A stretch of 36,346 nt of DNA from Seminavis robusta (Eukaryota; Bacillariophyta; Bacillariophyceae; Naviculales; Naviculaceae): positions 1-36,346 of the forward strand of contig CAICTM010001135.1 in the NCBI GenBank assembly GCA_903772945.1, written 5' to 3'. The stretch's first letter is position 1; every line of letters starts with the position of its first letter. The position numbers and the translations under genes were made by a program. The notes beneath the pieces were generated by a model. It did not search any database. It worked only from the letters and a program-made list of their open reading frames with translations, and was not told where the DNA came from. This document shows positions 1-8,719 of the stretch, one piece after another.

Positions 1-1634
1 TATCGTTGAAACTCTGAAAGAGTTCTTTAACATTCTTCTAGGACAGTAGATTGTTGTACATACGGGCCACAAGAATCTTACATGTAGAACTTCAATAACC
101 GTTCGCGTAATGCGATGGCGCCTTATTCTTGAAGAATACGGACCTGAAATACGGTACATCAAGAGCGAACAGAACATCGTCGCCGATGCGTTGTCGAGAC
201 TTAAAATCTCTAACAACGACGGATCTTCAGAAACAGATGGACGCCAGCGAGATCGCTGAGCTCATGGTTTCAGACGAAGAGGACTTCCCTGGTGAGTTCC
301 CTCTCTCGTACACCGAGATCGAACATCGTCAGAAAGACGAAAACGATATCAAAAAGCTCCTCAGGGACAAGCCAAACGACTACAAGAAGAAAACTTTCCC
401 CAGAGGGGATAATTCTTACCGGACTTTGTAGTTAAGGACGAGAAATCGTCGTACCTAAAACTTGCGAAGAAAGCTAGTTTGAATTGTCATGGTGTGCTGA
501 TGCATCTTGGCGAGACTCGCACAGAACTGGCCATCAGCCAACACTACCACTGGAAGGGTCTGCGCAGTACTGTGCAGGCCGTATGTCAGCTTTGCCAAAG
601 CTGCCAGATGACAAAACCCAAGACGCGTAAGACGGGATTGATGCCTCCAAAGACTTGCGAGGAGATCCCTTGGAAAGACTATGTATTGACCTGTTAGGCC
701 CTTACAACGTCGGGGATCCCAAGAAAAGATTCCTGCACACTTCATTGCTGACAATGATTGATCCCAAAACCGGATGGTTCGAGATTGGAGAGATCTGCTC
801 CAAGGCAGACGACGAAGTAGCCATCGTCTAGAACAAACGTTGGCTTACTCGTTATCCATGGCCTGCTGAGGTTATCATGGATATAGGACGTGAGTTTCGC
901 GCAGAGGTCGAAAAGGCACTCCGGGACGAATATGGACATCGTCGCAAGTTCACACGCGCAACCCTTAAGCCAACTCTATGGTCGGGCTTGCTCATCAAAC
1001 CATACGGTACTTGATCGCTGTTCAAACATCAAGTGCCAAGACGACTCCGTGAATGGATCCTGGGAAGGAGTCCTCACGGCGGTTCGCTTTGCAATGAATT
1101 GCACGATTCATACCACCTTGCTTGCAACGCCCGCACAGCTCGTGTTCAATCGTGACGCGATTCAAAACGTCCGGTTCGAAGACAAATGGAAGTACAATAA
1201 GGGGAACGTCGCCAAGGACTAATCCAATAGAACAACGATAGGGAAACGCAACGCGTGTCCCTAATAAATACAATGTCAACGGTACCGTGATGATTCAACA
1301 GTATCAGCACCGCAAGTACGGTCAACCAAAGTACAAAGGTCCTTACTATAGACGAGTCAATGACAATGGCACTGTACGGCTCAAAAATGCTACGCCAATG
1401 GCGGCACAGTCTACAGACTTGGAACATAAGGTATTACACCCATACAAGGCCTGTCCCCCTTGTAGGATTGCCATCGGCCGACGCACATGTCTACATACCA
1501 ATCTCATGAGAGTGCACAGCACTTTAAATCAAATGTTCTCCTTGTCAGACGGATGTCGTGCCTTCCGTGACCATTGTCAGGGGGCTAATTCAATACACGG
1601 CTCTTGGCATTATTCGCGACTCGATCCTAGATAG
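1..1634 (+). pseudogene. Decayed gypsy pol: RNase H tail and integrase
   Basis: Read across several frames, the region encodes the end of an RNase H/connection domain (HKNLTC, then ILEEYGP and QNIVADALSRL at about 70-205). Next comes an acidic linker (about 230-330), and then an HHCC integrase zinc finger at about 480-640 with H-x-Y-W and CQLCQSCQ. The integrase core follows (about 690-930, with MIDPKTGWFEI and a degraded EVIMDIGREFR). The C-terminal region (about 1290-1450) has KYKGPYYRRVNDNGTV and a WNIRYLHPYK-like end. No single frame spans two domains, so the product cannot be functional. Small insertions and deletions rather than substitutions cause most breaks. Confidence 0.8.
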
Positions 1635-2019
1635 GGTTTTTGGAGTTCGACTCAGGACTGAGTCTCTCATGAATAGGCATTGAGACAGGTTCTCATACCC
1701 GCTAGTCATACTAGGTTGATTGTGAAACATCGCTCTAGATATTTAGCCAGCTGGAAGTACTTTCCACGCTACTAGATCCAGGCTAGACAAACCTTCCACC
1801 GCGTTCCGTTAGGATCGTGGCGAGACGTAGGTTTACTACCACAACCTAATCTCTATCACACTTTATAGTCTCCCGCGGGAAGCCAGATCTACGATCCCTT
1901 GATGATGATCTCTCTCGTTTTATTAGTTTCATAGCTTTCTATCTCTCTCATAACTTTCATTCTCTCAAAACTCAAAACACTCGAAAGATTCCTTGTACAC
2001 TAGCTTTTAGCGTAGTGCA
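1589..2019 (+). repeat. LTR copy A (3' LTR of left gypsy element)
   Basis: About 430-bp LTR. Other copies start TGCAATACACGG; here the first bases are degraded (TTCAATACACGG). It ends GCGTAGTGCA at 2019. It belongs to the same LTR subtype as copies at 33225 and 33804, with ACGCTACTAGATCCA and TCTACGATCC segments, and differs from the subtype at 2512 and 6350. A G-rich run (CAGGGGGCTAA, 1579-1589) just upstream fits a polypurine tract. Confidence 0.85.
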
Positions 2020-2511
2020 TGAAGCATGGTATGACAACCTGGAGAAGCTCAAAGAATTCAAGAAGAAGAATGGGCACTGCAAAGTCCCGAACCATCCTTC
2101 AGGATTTGGCCGATGGGTGACGATTCAGAGGAACAGGAAACATGATGGTATTCTTTCCCAGTGGAAAATAGATGCCCTTGATGCCATTGGATTTTGTTGG
2201 GGATCATATGATGAAGCTTGGGAAACAAAGTTTGCTGAATTGAAGAAATTCCAAGAGAAGCATGGTCACTGCAGGGTACCAGATGGAAAGGGAAAACTAG
2301 GCAAATGGGTCTCTAGGCAACGATACCTCCTCAAGATAGGGAAGCTGAATAATGAGAGATTTCAGAAGCTACAAGAGCTTGGTTTCACTTGGGCTGTACG
2401 TGATTCTTCTGATCCATTGGGAGAAGACTGGCTAGCCATGTTTGCCAACCTGCAGGAATTCCAAGAAAGGCATGGTCACTCCAGGGTTCCATGCCATGAT
2501 GGAAAACTAAG
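2020..2511 (+). pseudogene. Helicase-associated (HA) repeat protein, 5' fragment in window
   Basis: Continuous coding frame with two complete helicase-associated repeats and the first half of a third. Each repeat has W-x(5-6)-L-x(2)-F, then GHC/S-x-VP, then WV-x(2)-QR, then a Leu-rich end with GF-x-W. Repeat 1 is about 2024-2210, repeat 2 about 2211-2405, and repeat 3 starts about 2429 and is cut at 2511. HA domains occur in large arrays in diatom and other algal proteins and are often thought to bind nucleic acid; the function of this protein is unknown. The frame runs directly out of LTR copy A, so the true start lies to the left of the inserted element. The continuation is at 6761-7665. 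Confidence 0.85.
2508..2511. repeat. Target-site duplication TAAG (left copy)
   Basis: TAAG directly precedes the TGCA start of the 5' LTR at 2512 and recurs right after the TGCA end of the 3' LTR (6761-6764). Removing the element together with one copy restores the HA-repeat reading frame without loss or gain of a codon. That supports both the boundary and the duplication. Confidence 0.85.
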
Positions 2512-2941
2512 TGCAATTACACGGCTCTTAGCCTTATTTCGCGACTCGAGCTAGATAGGGTTTGAGTTCGACTCATGACGTAGTCCTTCGCGAATAGTCA
2601 TTGAGACAGGGTTCTCAATGATCGCTCTAGTCATACTAGGATTGTCGATGAAACATCGCTCGTGATATTTAGCCTGCGTTGAAAGCTTTCACGCTACTGG
2701 ACAGCTACTAGCTGAAGTTTCCACGTGTTCCGGAAATGGGCCGTGGAGTACGTAGAGTTATTGACATAACATACGATATCACACTTCGAAGCCTCCCGCG
2801 GGAGGCCAACTTCAATGAGCCTCACAACGATCTCTCTCATGAATTAGTATTCGTACCTTTCTAATCTCTCTCATAACTTTCATTCTCTCAAACTCCAAAA
2901 CACTCGAAAAGATCTTTTACACTAGCTTTTAGCGTAGAGCA
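2512..2941 (+). repeat. LTR copy B (5' LTR)
   Basis: Starts TGCAATTACACGG and ends GCGTAGAGCA. It shares with copy C (6350-6760) a private segment (GACAGCTACTAGCTGAAG, about 2700-2717) that copies A, D and E lack, so B and C are the two ends of one element. It contains the hairpin CATTGAGA/TCTCAATG (about 2598-2620) and the 16-bp palindrome GCCTCCCGCGGGAGGC (2791-2806). Confidence 0.9.
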
Positions 2942-4180
2942 TTTTGTTAAACAAACACAATAGCTTTCAGGTACCCTCAACCTTGTCCTTCACCATGAAG
3001 ATTGGTCAAGGAAAGCATGCGTTCACCAACTTCGAGAAACAGTTGCGTGACAAACCCATTCTTTCTCTCGTGTGCAACGACGCAAGAAGCCGAGATCGAC
3101 GATACTCGTGCAACCACCTACAAAATTCGCACCGTTCCTGCAGATGCCAACAGTGCCAAATACACCATCAAGGTAGCCATCATCAAAGGTTCCAACACTC
3201 CACGTAAGACCATCAAGTTGGCTACGAATATGAAGAAGGTCTTCGTTGGACTCAACCTTGCCAATGCCGACGACAACCATCGCCTTCTCAAGGAGATGAC
3301 TTCCAGCTCTGCGAATAGTGCCTACGAAGCTGGGAGTGCAGGCCATCGTGCAGTGCGTCATAACGCCCTATGACAAATTTCTGTGAACGCACTTCCTCCA
3401 CGCGATGTGACTTCTGGAAAAACCGAAGTCCAATTCCAAACTCGTGTCCAAGCCGCATTGGGAACGGTGCAGCGCGGAACCCGCTCTAAGTGATGATGAC
3501 ATCACCTTTGGATCAACGCGGTTATCGAAGCAGCCTGTCCTTACAGGGCTCTCGAAAAACAGAAACGCTTCATGTGTCGCAAGATGCGTTAAGCCTAGCG
3601 AGATGACAAACTCGCGCCTACATCAACAACCTCACTCGGATGAACACCGCTGAGCTGCAGTTTGCCACCTTCCGGTGCCAATCAACAGTTGAACCAGGAC
3701 GAATTCTTCGACATCATCTGTCATGGCATTCCTCGTTCCTGGATGCGCAAGATGGACAACGACTTCGATCCTTTCACTGCCGAGATGACAGCGATCATTG
3801 GATTCTGCCTGTGAGCGCATGGAATCCGCTAAAGACTTTGACAAAGGCAGTGATGCCAAGCAAATTCCTTCGAAGAAGAACACAGCAAGAAGTACAAGTC
3901 TACTCGCAACAACGACCTTTCTTCCAAGAGCGAAGAAAAGGGGTGTGATTACCACGAGTCCAGCACTCACAAAAATGCTGACTGCATGACTCTGAAGAAA
4001 CTCAAAACCAAGTCCTCGTCTGACACGATAGCAAAGCCAGGCGTACACACAAGAACAAGACTTGAGAACGCAAGTCCTGATGACGCCAAGTCCTACACCA
4101 AAAGGAACTTTCGGTCCTTAGAAGAAAGTCTCCAACGCTGCTGGTCAAGCGGATCGCAAGAAGAAAAGCGATGAAACCAT
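2942..4180 (+). pseudogene. Gypsy gag remnant with C-H-H-C knuckle
   Basis: After about 50 bp of leader, an ATG at 2995 opens a gag-like sequence (MKIGQGKHAFTNFEKQLRD). The frame shifts by about 3080 and several times after. Later segments include an acidic/Asn-rich stretch (about 3240-3350) and a conserved-looking FFDIICHGIPRSWMRKM segment near 3700-3755, which resembles capsid-type gag of this element family. Near 3944-3988 there is C-x2-H-x5-H-x4-C followed by basic residues, likely the nucleic-acid-binding knuckle. The same leader and ATG recur at 33637-33803. No intact frame remains. Confidence 0.7.
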
Positions 4181-4439
4181 GTTGCCAAAGCAAGTCGACG
4201 ACTCTGACAACGAGGTGACTCCTCTGTCGGGTCCTCAACATGATGGACAAGAAAATGGCTGCAGTCACAAGGCTCTTGCCGACTTGACTTCAATAATTCA
4301 GATGAGAGATCTCCGTCTGAGGATAGGCCAGGATGATGATTCACCGGAACCATGTTCCGATTTCTCATACCTAAGTGATGAAGATATCTCACTAACTAGT
4401 AAACAAGAATGTTTGCAACTGATGAAGTTACGGCAAATT

Positions 4440-5620
4440 AGATAATGCCTAGAACTCTCAACTAGATTCTGACGATCTTTTCAGCATCGTTACTCTTCCT
4501 GGCCAACCACCTCGTCAACGTCGCAGACAAAGACCTCAAAACTATCGTCTATGTTAGATTTAACCAGACGAAGAAAAAAGGAAACAAAAAACCCGTTACA
4601 CTCTGTTGTTACTGGATACAGGAGCATACTGGAACCTTGATTACCCAAATTCATGCTGAGACATTAAACATGAAGGATCATGGGGGCGTCCAAATACAAT
4701 GGACTACCCCTGTAAAGGAATTAAACCCCAGCACGAAGGTGTAAGGGTGCATATCGACCCTGAGTTCACGATGATAGAATTATCAATGGAACTTGCACCG
4801 CCAACAAGAACTTGGGGGCGTAGACATGATCATAGGTCGAGACATTCTCTCCGATCTAAGAATCAAATTCGATTTCATAAATGCGAACAACCTGACTTAA
4901 GACAGATATGCCAGAGTCAAACCAGGTAAATAAGGAAGAGCAGGAACGCTCATGTCCTTATGACCGAAGTCCGACCAATTCGAGGTATTTGGAAAGCTGA
5001 CAAATGGACGACTACGAAGTGAACTTACGTCCTGAGCTAAACCCTATCACGCTAGGGCTTACTACTCCACGTGTCCATACAACACTCTTAAGAGAGTCTG
5101 AACGTCTCTGCGACGCAGGAGCACTTAAGAAGGTAAACCGTTCCGAGTGGACGGCACCAACATTTATCATTCCCAAAAAGAAGGATCTAACGGTTCATCC
5201 TTGACGCCGGGAACTAAACAAAAGGATTGAGCAAAAACCTTGTCCGATCCCAAGGATACAAGACATGCTACTGAATCTAGACGAATTCAGGAAATACGAA
5301 TACCAACGAGTACGATGGGCCTATGCAATAGTCCCTACATCTTCCAAAGGAAGATGGGAACACTCATGACGACTTGGAAAATGTCCTGCATACATTATGA
5401 TCAACTCATCCAACTAACGCGATCTGAGATACACGTTGAAATAGTTAGATGAAGTTCTCCAAGGTTTCGAGAAGCCGGACTTAGGATCAATGCTACCAAG
5501 TCCTCTTCAAAGAAGAGAACTGAATATCTAGGCTACTGAATTACTCGAGAAGGAATCAAACCACGTAAGACAAGAAATATCTCTCCACAACGGAAGAAAC
5601 TGTAGATTCATTGGACTATG
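4440..5620 (+). pseudogene. Gypsy protease and reverse transcriptase remnant
   Basis: A retropepsin active-site motif (LLLLDTGAYW) lies at about 4602-4635, and the protease end motif (VDMIIGRDILSDL) at about 4820-4860. The reverse transcriptase begins near 5010 with a palm entry (GALKKVNRSEWTAPTFIIPKK, about 5120-5185), then a degraded PIPRIQDMLLNLDEF. It continues as the YEYQR / GLCNSP region (about 5297-5335) and KRTEYLGY (about 5512-5536). The segment holding the catalytic YxDD is damaged and I cannot read it with confidence. Stops and frameshifts interrupt every domain. Confidence 0.75.
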
Positions 5621-5639
5621 AACTACTATGAGACATATG

Positions 5640-6300
5640 GATCAGACGATCACATGTACATACACACGTCGGGGATCCCAAGAAAAGGAACCCTGTCCAT
5701 TTCATTGCTTGACAATGATTAATCCCGTAACCGAATGGTTCGAGATCCGAGATCTGCTCCAATGCAGCAGACGAAGTAGCCATCGTTCTAGAACAAACGT
5801 GGCCTACCCGTACCCATGCCTCTGAGGTTATCATGATAGCGAACTGTGAGTTCCGCGCAGAAGTCGAGAAGACACTCCGGGATGAATTGGACTTCGTCAA
5901 GTTAACCACACGTTTCAACGTGACGCGATTCACACAGTCCGTTTCGAAGTAAACTGAAAACACATCAAAGAACGTCGCCACGACTCATCAGAAACACACT
6001 GATAAGGAAAACGCGACGCGTATCCCTCATCAATACAAGTCAACGAAACGTGATGATTTCAACAGAATCAGCACCGCAAGACGGTCAGCCAAAGTACAAA
6101 AGTCCTTACAATATGGACCGAGTCAATAACAATGGCACTACGGCTCCGACATCTACCGCCAATGGCGGCACAGTCTACCAGACTTGGAACATAAGGTATT
6201 TACACCCATACAAGCCTGATCCCCTTGTAGGATTGCCATCGTGCGACCACATGTCTACATCCAATCTCCGGAGAGTGCCCGCACTTTAATCATATGTTTT
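5640..6300 (+). pseudogene. Gypsy integrase core and C-terminal remnant
   Basis: From about 5668 the sequence matches the integrase region of the left element: TSGIPRK, then LTMINPVTEWFEI (about 5710-5750), a degraded EVIM stretch and the E-containing helix. The C-terminal region (about 6060-6230) has QPKYKSPYNMDRVNNNGT and WNIRYLHPYKPDP. The RNase H and HHCC finger that normally precede this are absent: the RT-thumb motif WIRRSHV at about 5640 is joined directly to the integrase entry. All frames are disrupted. Confidence 0.75.
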
Positions 6301-6349
6301 CCTTGTCCGACTGATGTCGTGCCTTCTGTGACCCTTGTCAGGGGGCGAA

Positions 6350-6760
6350 CCAATACACGGCTCTTAGCCTTATTCGCGACTCGATCCTAGATAGGGTTTG
6401 AGTTCACTCATGACGTAGTCCTTCGCGAATAGTCATGAGACAGGGTTCTCATGACGTAGTATACTAGGTTGTCGATGAAACATCGCTCTAAGATATTTAG
6501 CGCGTGAAAGCTTCCACGCTAGACAGCTACTAGCTGAAGTTTCCACGTGTTCCGGAAATGACCGTGGAGTACGTAGAGTTATTGCCATAACTACATATCA
6601 CACTTCGAGGCCTCCCGCGGGAGACCAACTTCAATGAGCTTCACAACGATCTCTCTCATGGATTAGTTTTCGTAGCTTTCTAATCTCCTCTCATAACACT
6701 TTCATTCTCTCAAACTCAAAACACTCGAAAGATCTTTACACTAGCTTTTAGCGTAGTGCA
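6350..6760 (+). repeat. LTR copy C (3' LTR)
   Basis: Starts (C)CAATACACGG after a purine-rich GGGGGCGAA tract and ends GCGTAGTGCA at 6760. It is the same subtype as LTR B. The two differ by scattered substitutions and many 1-3 base indels, so the insertion is not fresh unless assembly errors contribute. Confidence 0.9.
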
Positions 6761-7665
6761 TAAGCAGGTGGGTCTCTACACAGCGAACGCTTTACAACCA
6801 CGGGAAGCTGAACAAGGAGAGATTTCAGAAGCTACAAGAGCTAGGTTTCCCTTGGGTTGTACACCGCAATTCTTCCTCTGGTGTCGCACAACCTAGACAA
6901 AGTACCCGATCTCAAACATCCAGGAAGGGAGGAGCAGGTGCCAATTCCAAGGATTCTGATTTGGATGAAGATGATGATGGCGAAGATACATATGAGATGG
7001 AGTCAATAGAAGAGAACAAACAAGAGACTGACGATTATCAATCTTCTGATGAAGAACAGATCAGCAAGCCTCCAGCAAGGAAGCTCAAAAGAGCAACAAA
7101 ATGCCAAGGTCACAAACTTCAAGCTTATTCCAGGAAACAGAAAGCTACTCCCAAGAAGAATGCTTCGGCAGAAAAGGATGACACCGAATCCATAACTCAA
7201 GACAAGGATTCCAGGAGGAGAACTGCCCAATTGGGGATGGAATCAGAAAAGGAGGAAACAGAGCAGAGCATAGTGATGGAAGTTTCGAGTGAGGAGGATG
7301 ATGATGATACCAGTAGTGACACCAGTAGTGACATTGAAGGTGAGATTGAGGAAGAAGATGACGACTTGGGTGCGGAGGAATCTAGTATTGGAATTCCCAG
7401 AATGGGGAAGGGTTCCCAACTTCAAAAGCTCCGCAAGCTGGTTGCTGCCCAGGAGACAATCATCAAAAACCAGATTGAACGGATGCACCACAAGAGAACA
7501 ATTATCCACCGTCAGAGGAGGACTATCAAAAAGCAAAAAAAGGCGATCAACAAAAAATAGAAGTCCATCCAAGAGCTCCCAAATCATTTGGCTGCTCTGC
7601 AACAACAAGTTGAAACAATTCAACAAGAGCTTGCAGATCTTGAGGGCTCAAGGCCTGACCTTTAG
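6761..7665 (+). pseudogene. HA repeat protein, 3' fragment with acidic and coiled-coil tail
   Basis: Resumes the third HA repeat exactly where it stopped at 2511: after the duplicated TAAG the frame reads RWVSTQRTLY and ends in LQELGFPWVV, parallel to repeat 2. A linker rich in Ser/Gln follows (about 6855-6960). Then comes a highly acidic region with Lys clusters (about 6961-7385), and a basic coiled coil (about 7420-7557). A TAG stop stands at 7558-7560, but the same frame continues as a Gln/Leu-rich coiled coil for 34 more codons to a TAG at 7663-7665, so the first stop looks like a nonsense mutation. With two insertions and a stop, this copy is very probably dead. A role in nucleic-acid or chromatin binding is only a guess from composition. 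Confidence 0.85.
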
Positions 7666-8719
7666 AGTCCGTACCTATGGACTTCGATAAGTGTTTCTGC
7701 AGCAGTGCTTGAAAACTATGTGGAATTGGTCTGCTGCTGCATTGGCACAACTACCCGTAGCCATGAGATGGATTGCAAGGACCAATCAGTATTGAACATT
7801 ATAGCACCCACGACATTATCTCAGCGTGTACTTCTTTCTTGCTCCTTTGGCCTGTCTTCCCCCCTCTGAAGCGGACGCGCAGCACCAAGCCGCTACCAGT
7901 CGCTTGGTGGCTAGCTAGCAATCCAGAAACCAAAGCATCCGCATGGCTGTTTACTTAAGTTTAGCTACTAGAATCGTTGTCGTCTTGCCCTGACATGCTA
8001 TGGCTACGTGTTTGGTTGATGATCGCTCTCCCGCTCAGGTTGGATGAGCGGCACGGATGCGCTCTTTCATCATAGTTGTTCACGGCTTTCGGCGTTGCAC
8101 AGGTAATTATTTGTTGTAAAGTCTTTGGTTTTGACAGAGTTTTGGGTTGGGAGAACAATCCTTTCATTTGAATTTGAGATACTAGCTAGCTAGTACACCA
8201 ATGAGAAAGTAGTATTAGCCACAGCTATATTATTGGATCTTGAGGTCAGGTGAGCTCTTAGGAAAAGGTAAACCAAATCTCTAGCTAGCTAGCTATTAGA
8301 TCCTGGGCCAACGCCACTACAAACGTCTGGACCTACTCGCGGATCTCACCAGAACCAGCCCCCTTGTCTATCCAACCCAACTCCTTGATCTACCGCTTGC
8401 AGCCCCATGCCCAGTCTCCGATACGGCTCATCTATCTTACTCCTGGAACTACCGTACAACTGCACTAGAGTTTGGCTCAACTGTACAGTCTACGGTAGCA
8501 ATGAGCGACAGCAGCGCCCAATCCAGGCCCCGCTCCAGCGCCTTGAACACAAGAAGGTATCTGTCCCTCTCCTGGCCCTCTGCCTGCACCCATCGCCTTA
8601 TGAGTGCATTTACAGCTCGCGATGTTCCAACTGGAAAAGAAAAAGCAACCAAGCGCCTATGGTGCATAACAATTTGGTAGCTGCAGCAGCGAAAGCTTCA
8701 ACCACTGCATCACGGTTTC
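7666..8719. other. Intergenic, AT/CTAG-rich, no gene seen
   Basis: No coding frame here shows protein-like composition. CTAGCTAG runs occur at about 7910, 8185 and 8281-8292. A roughly 50-bp segment at 7826-7877 is a diverged copy of the last coding bases of the menin-like gene (8720-8772). Confidence 0.5.
7826..7877. repeat. Diverged duplicate of the menin-like gene's 3' coding end
   Basis: Shares GTCTTCCCCCCTCTGAAGCG and the flanking TTGCTC-TTTGGCC-like bases with 8720-8772, in the same orientation and about 0.9 kb away. It could be a short tandem-duplication scar or the trace of a lost paralogue. Confidence 0.6.

Larger units (their letters stand above)
1..2019 (+). mobile_element. Ty3/gypsy-like LTR retrotransposon, 3' part
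   Basis: This is the downstream portion of a Ty3/gypsy-like element that enters the window from the left. The order is RNase H end, integrase zinc finger, integrase core, integrase C-terminal region and 3' LTR, as in Ty3/gypsy pol. The coding part is broken by many small indels and stops. The 3' LTR (1589-2019) abuts the HA-repeat gene directly, so the element sits inside that gene. A closely related copy lies on the opposite strand at the right end of the window (33804-36346). The 5' LTR and any target duplication lie outside the window. Confidence 0.85.
2512..6760 (+). mobile_element. Ty3/gypsy-like LTR retrotransposon, both LTRs, internally deleted
   Basis: A 4.25-kb insertion with LTRs of the same subtype at both ends (2512-2941 and about 6350-6760), flanked by the 4-bp duplication TAAG. 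Internal order is gag, a zinc-knuckle-like motif, protease, reverse transcriptase, integrase core and integrase C-terminus. RNase H and the integrase zinc finger are missing through an internal deletion near 5665. All frames are broken, so it is non-autonomous now. It sits in the sense orientation inside an exon of the HA-repeat gene. Confidence 0.9.
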
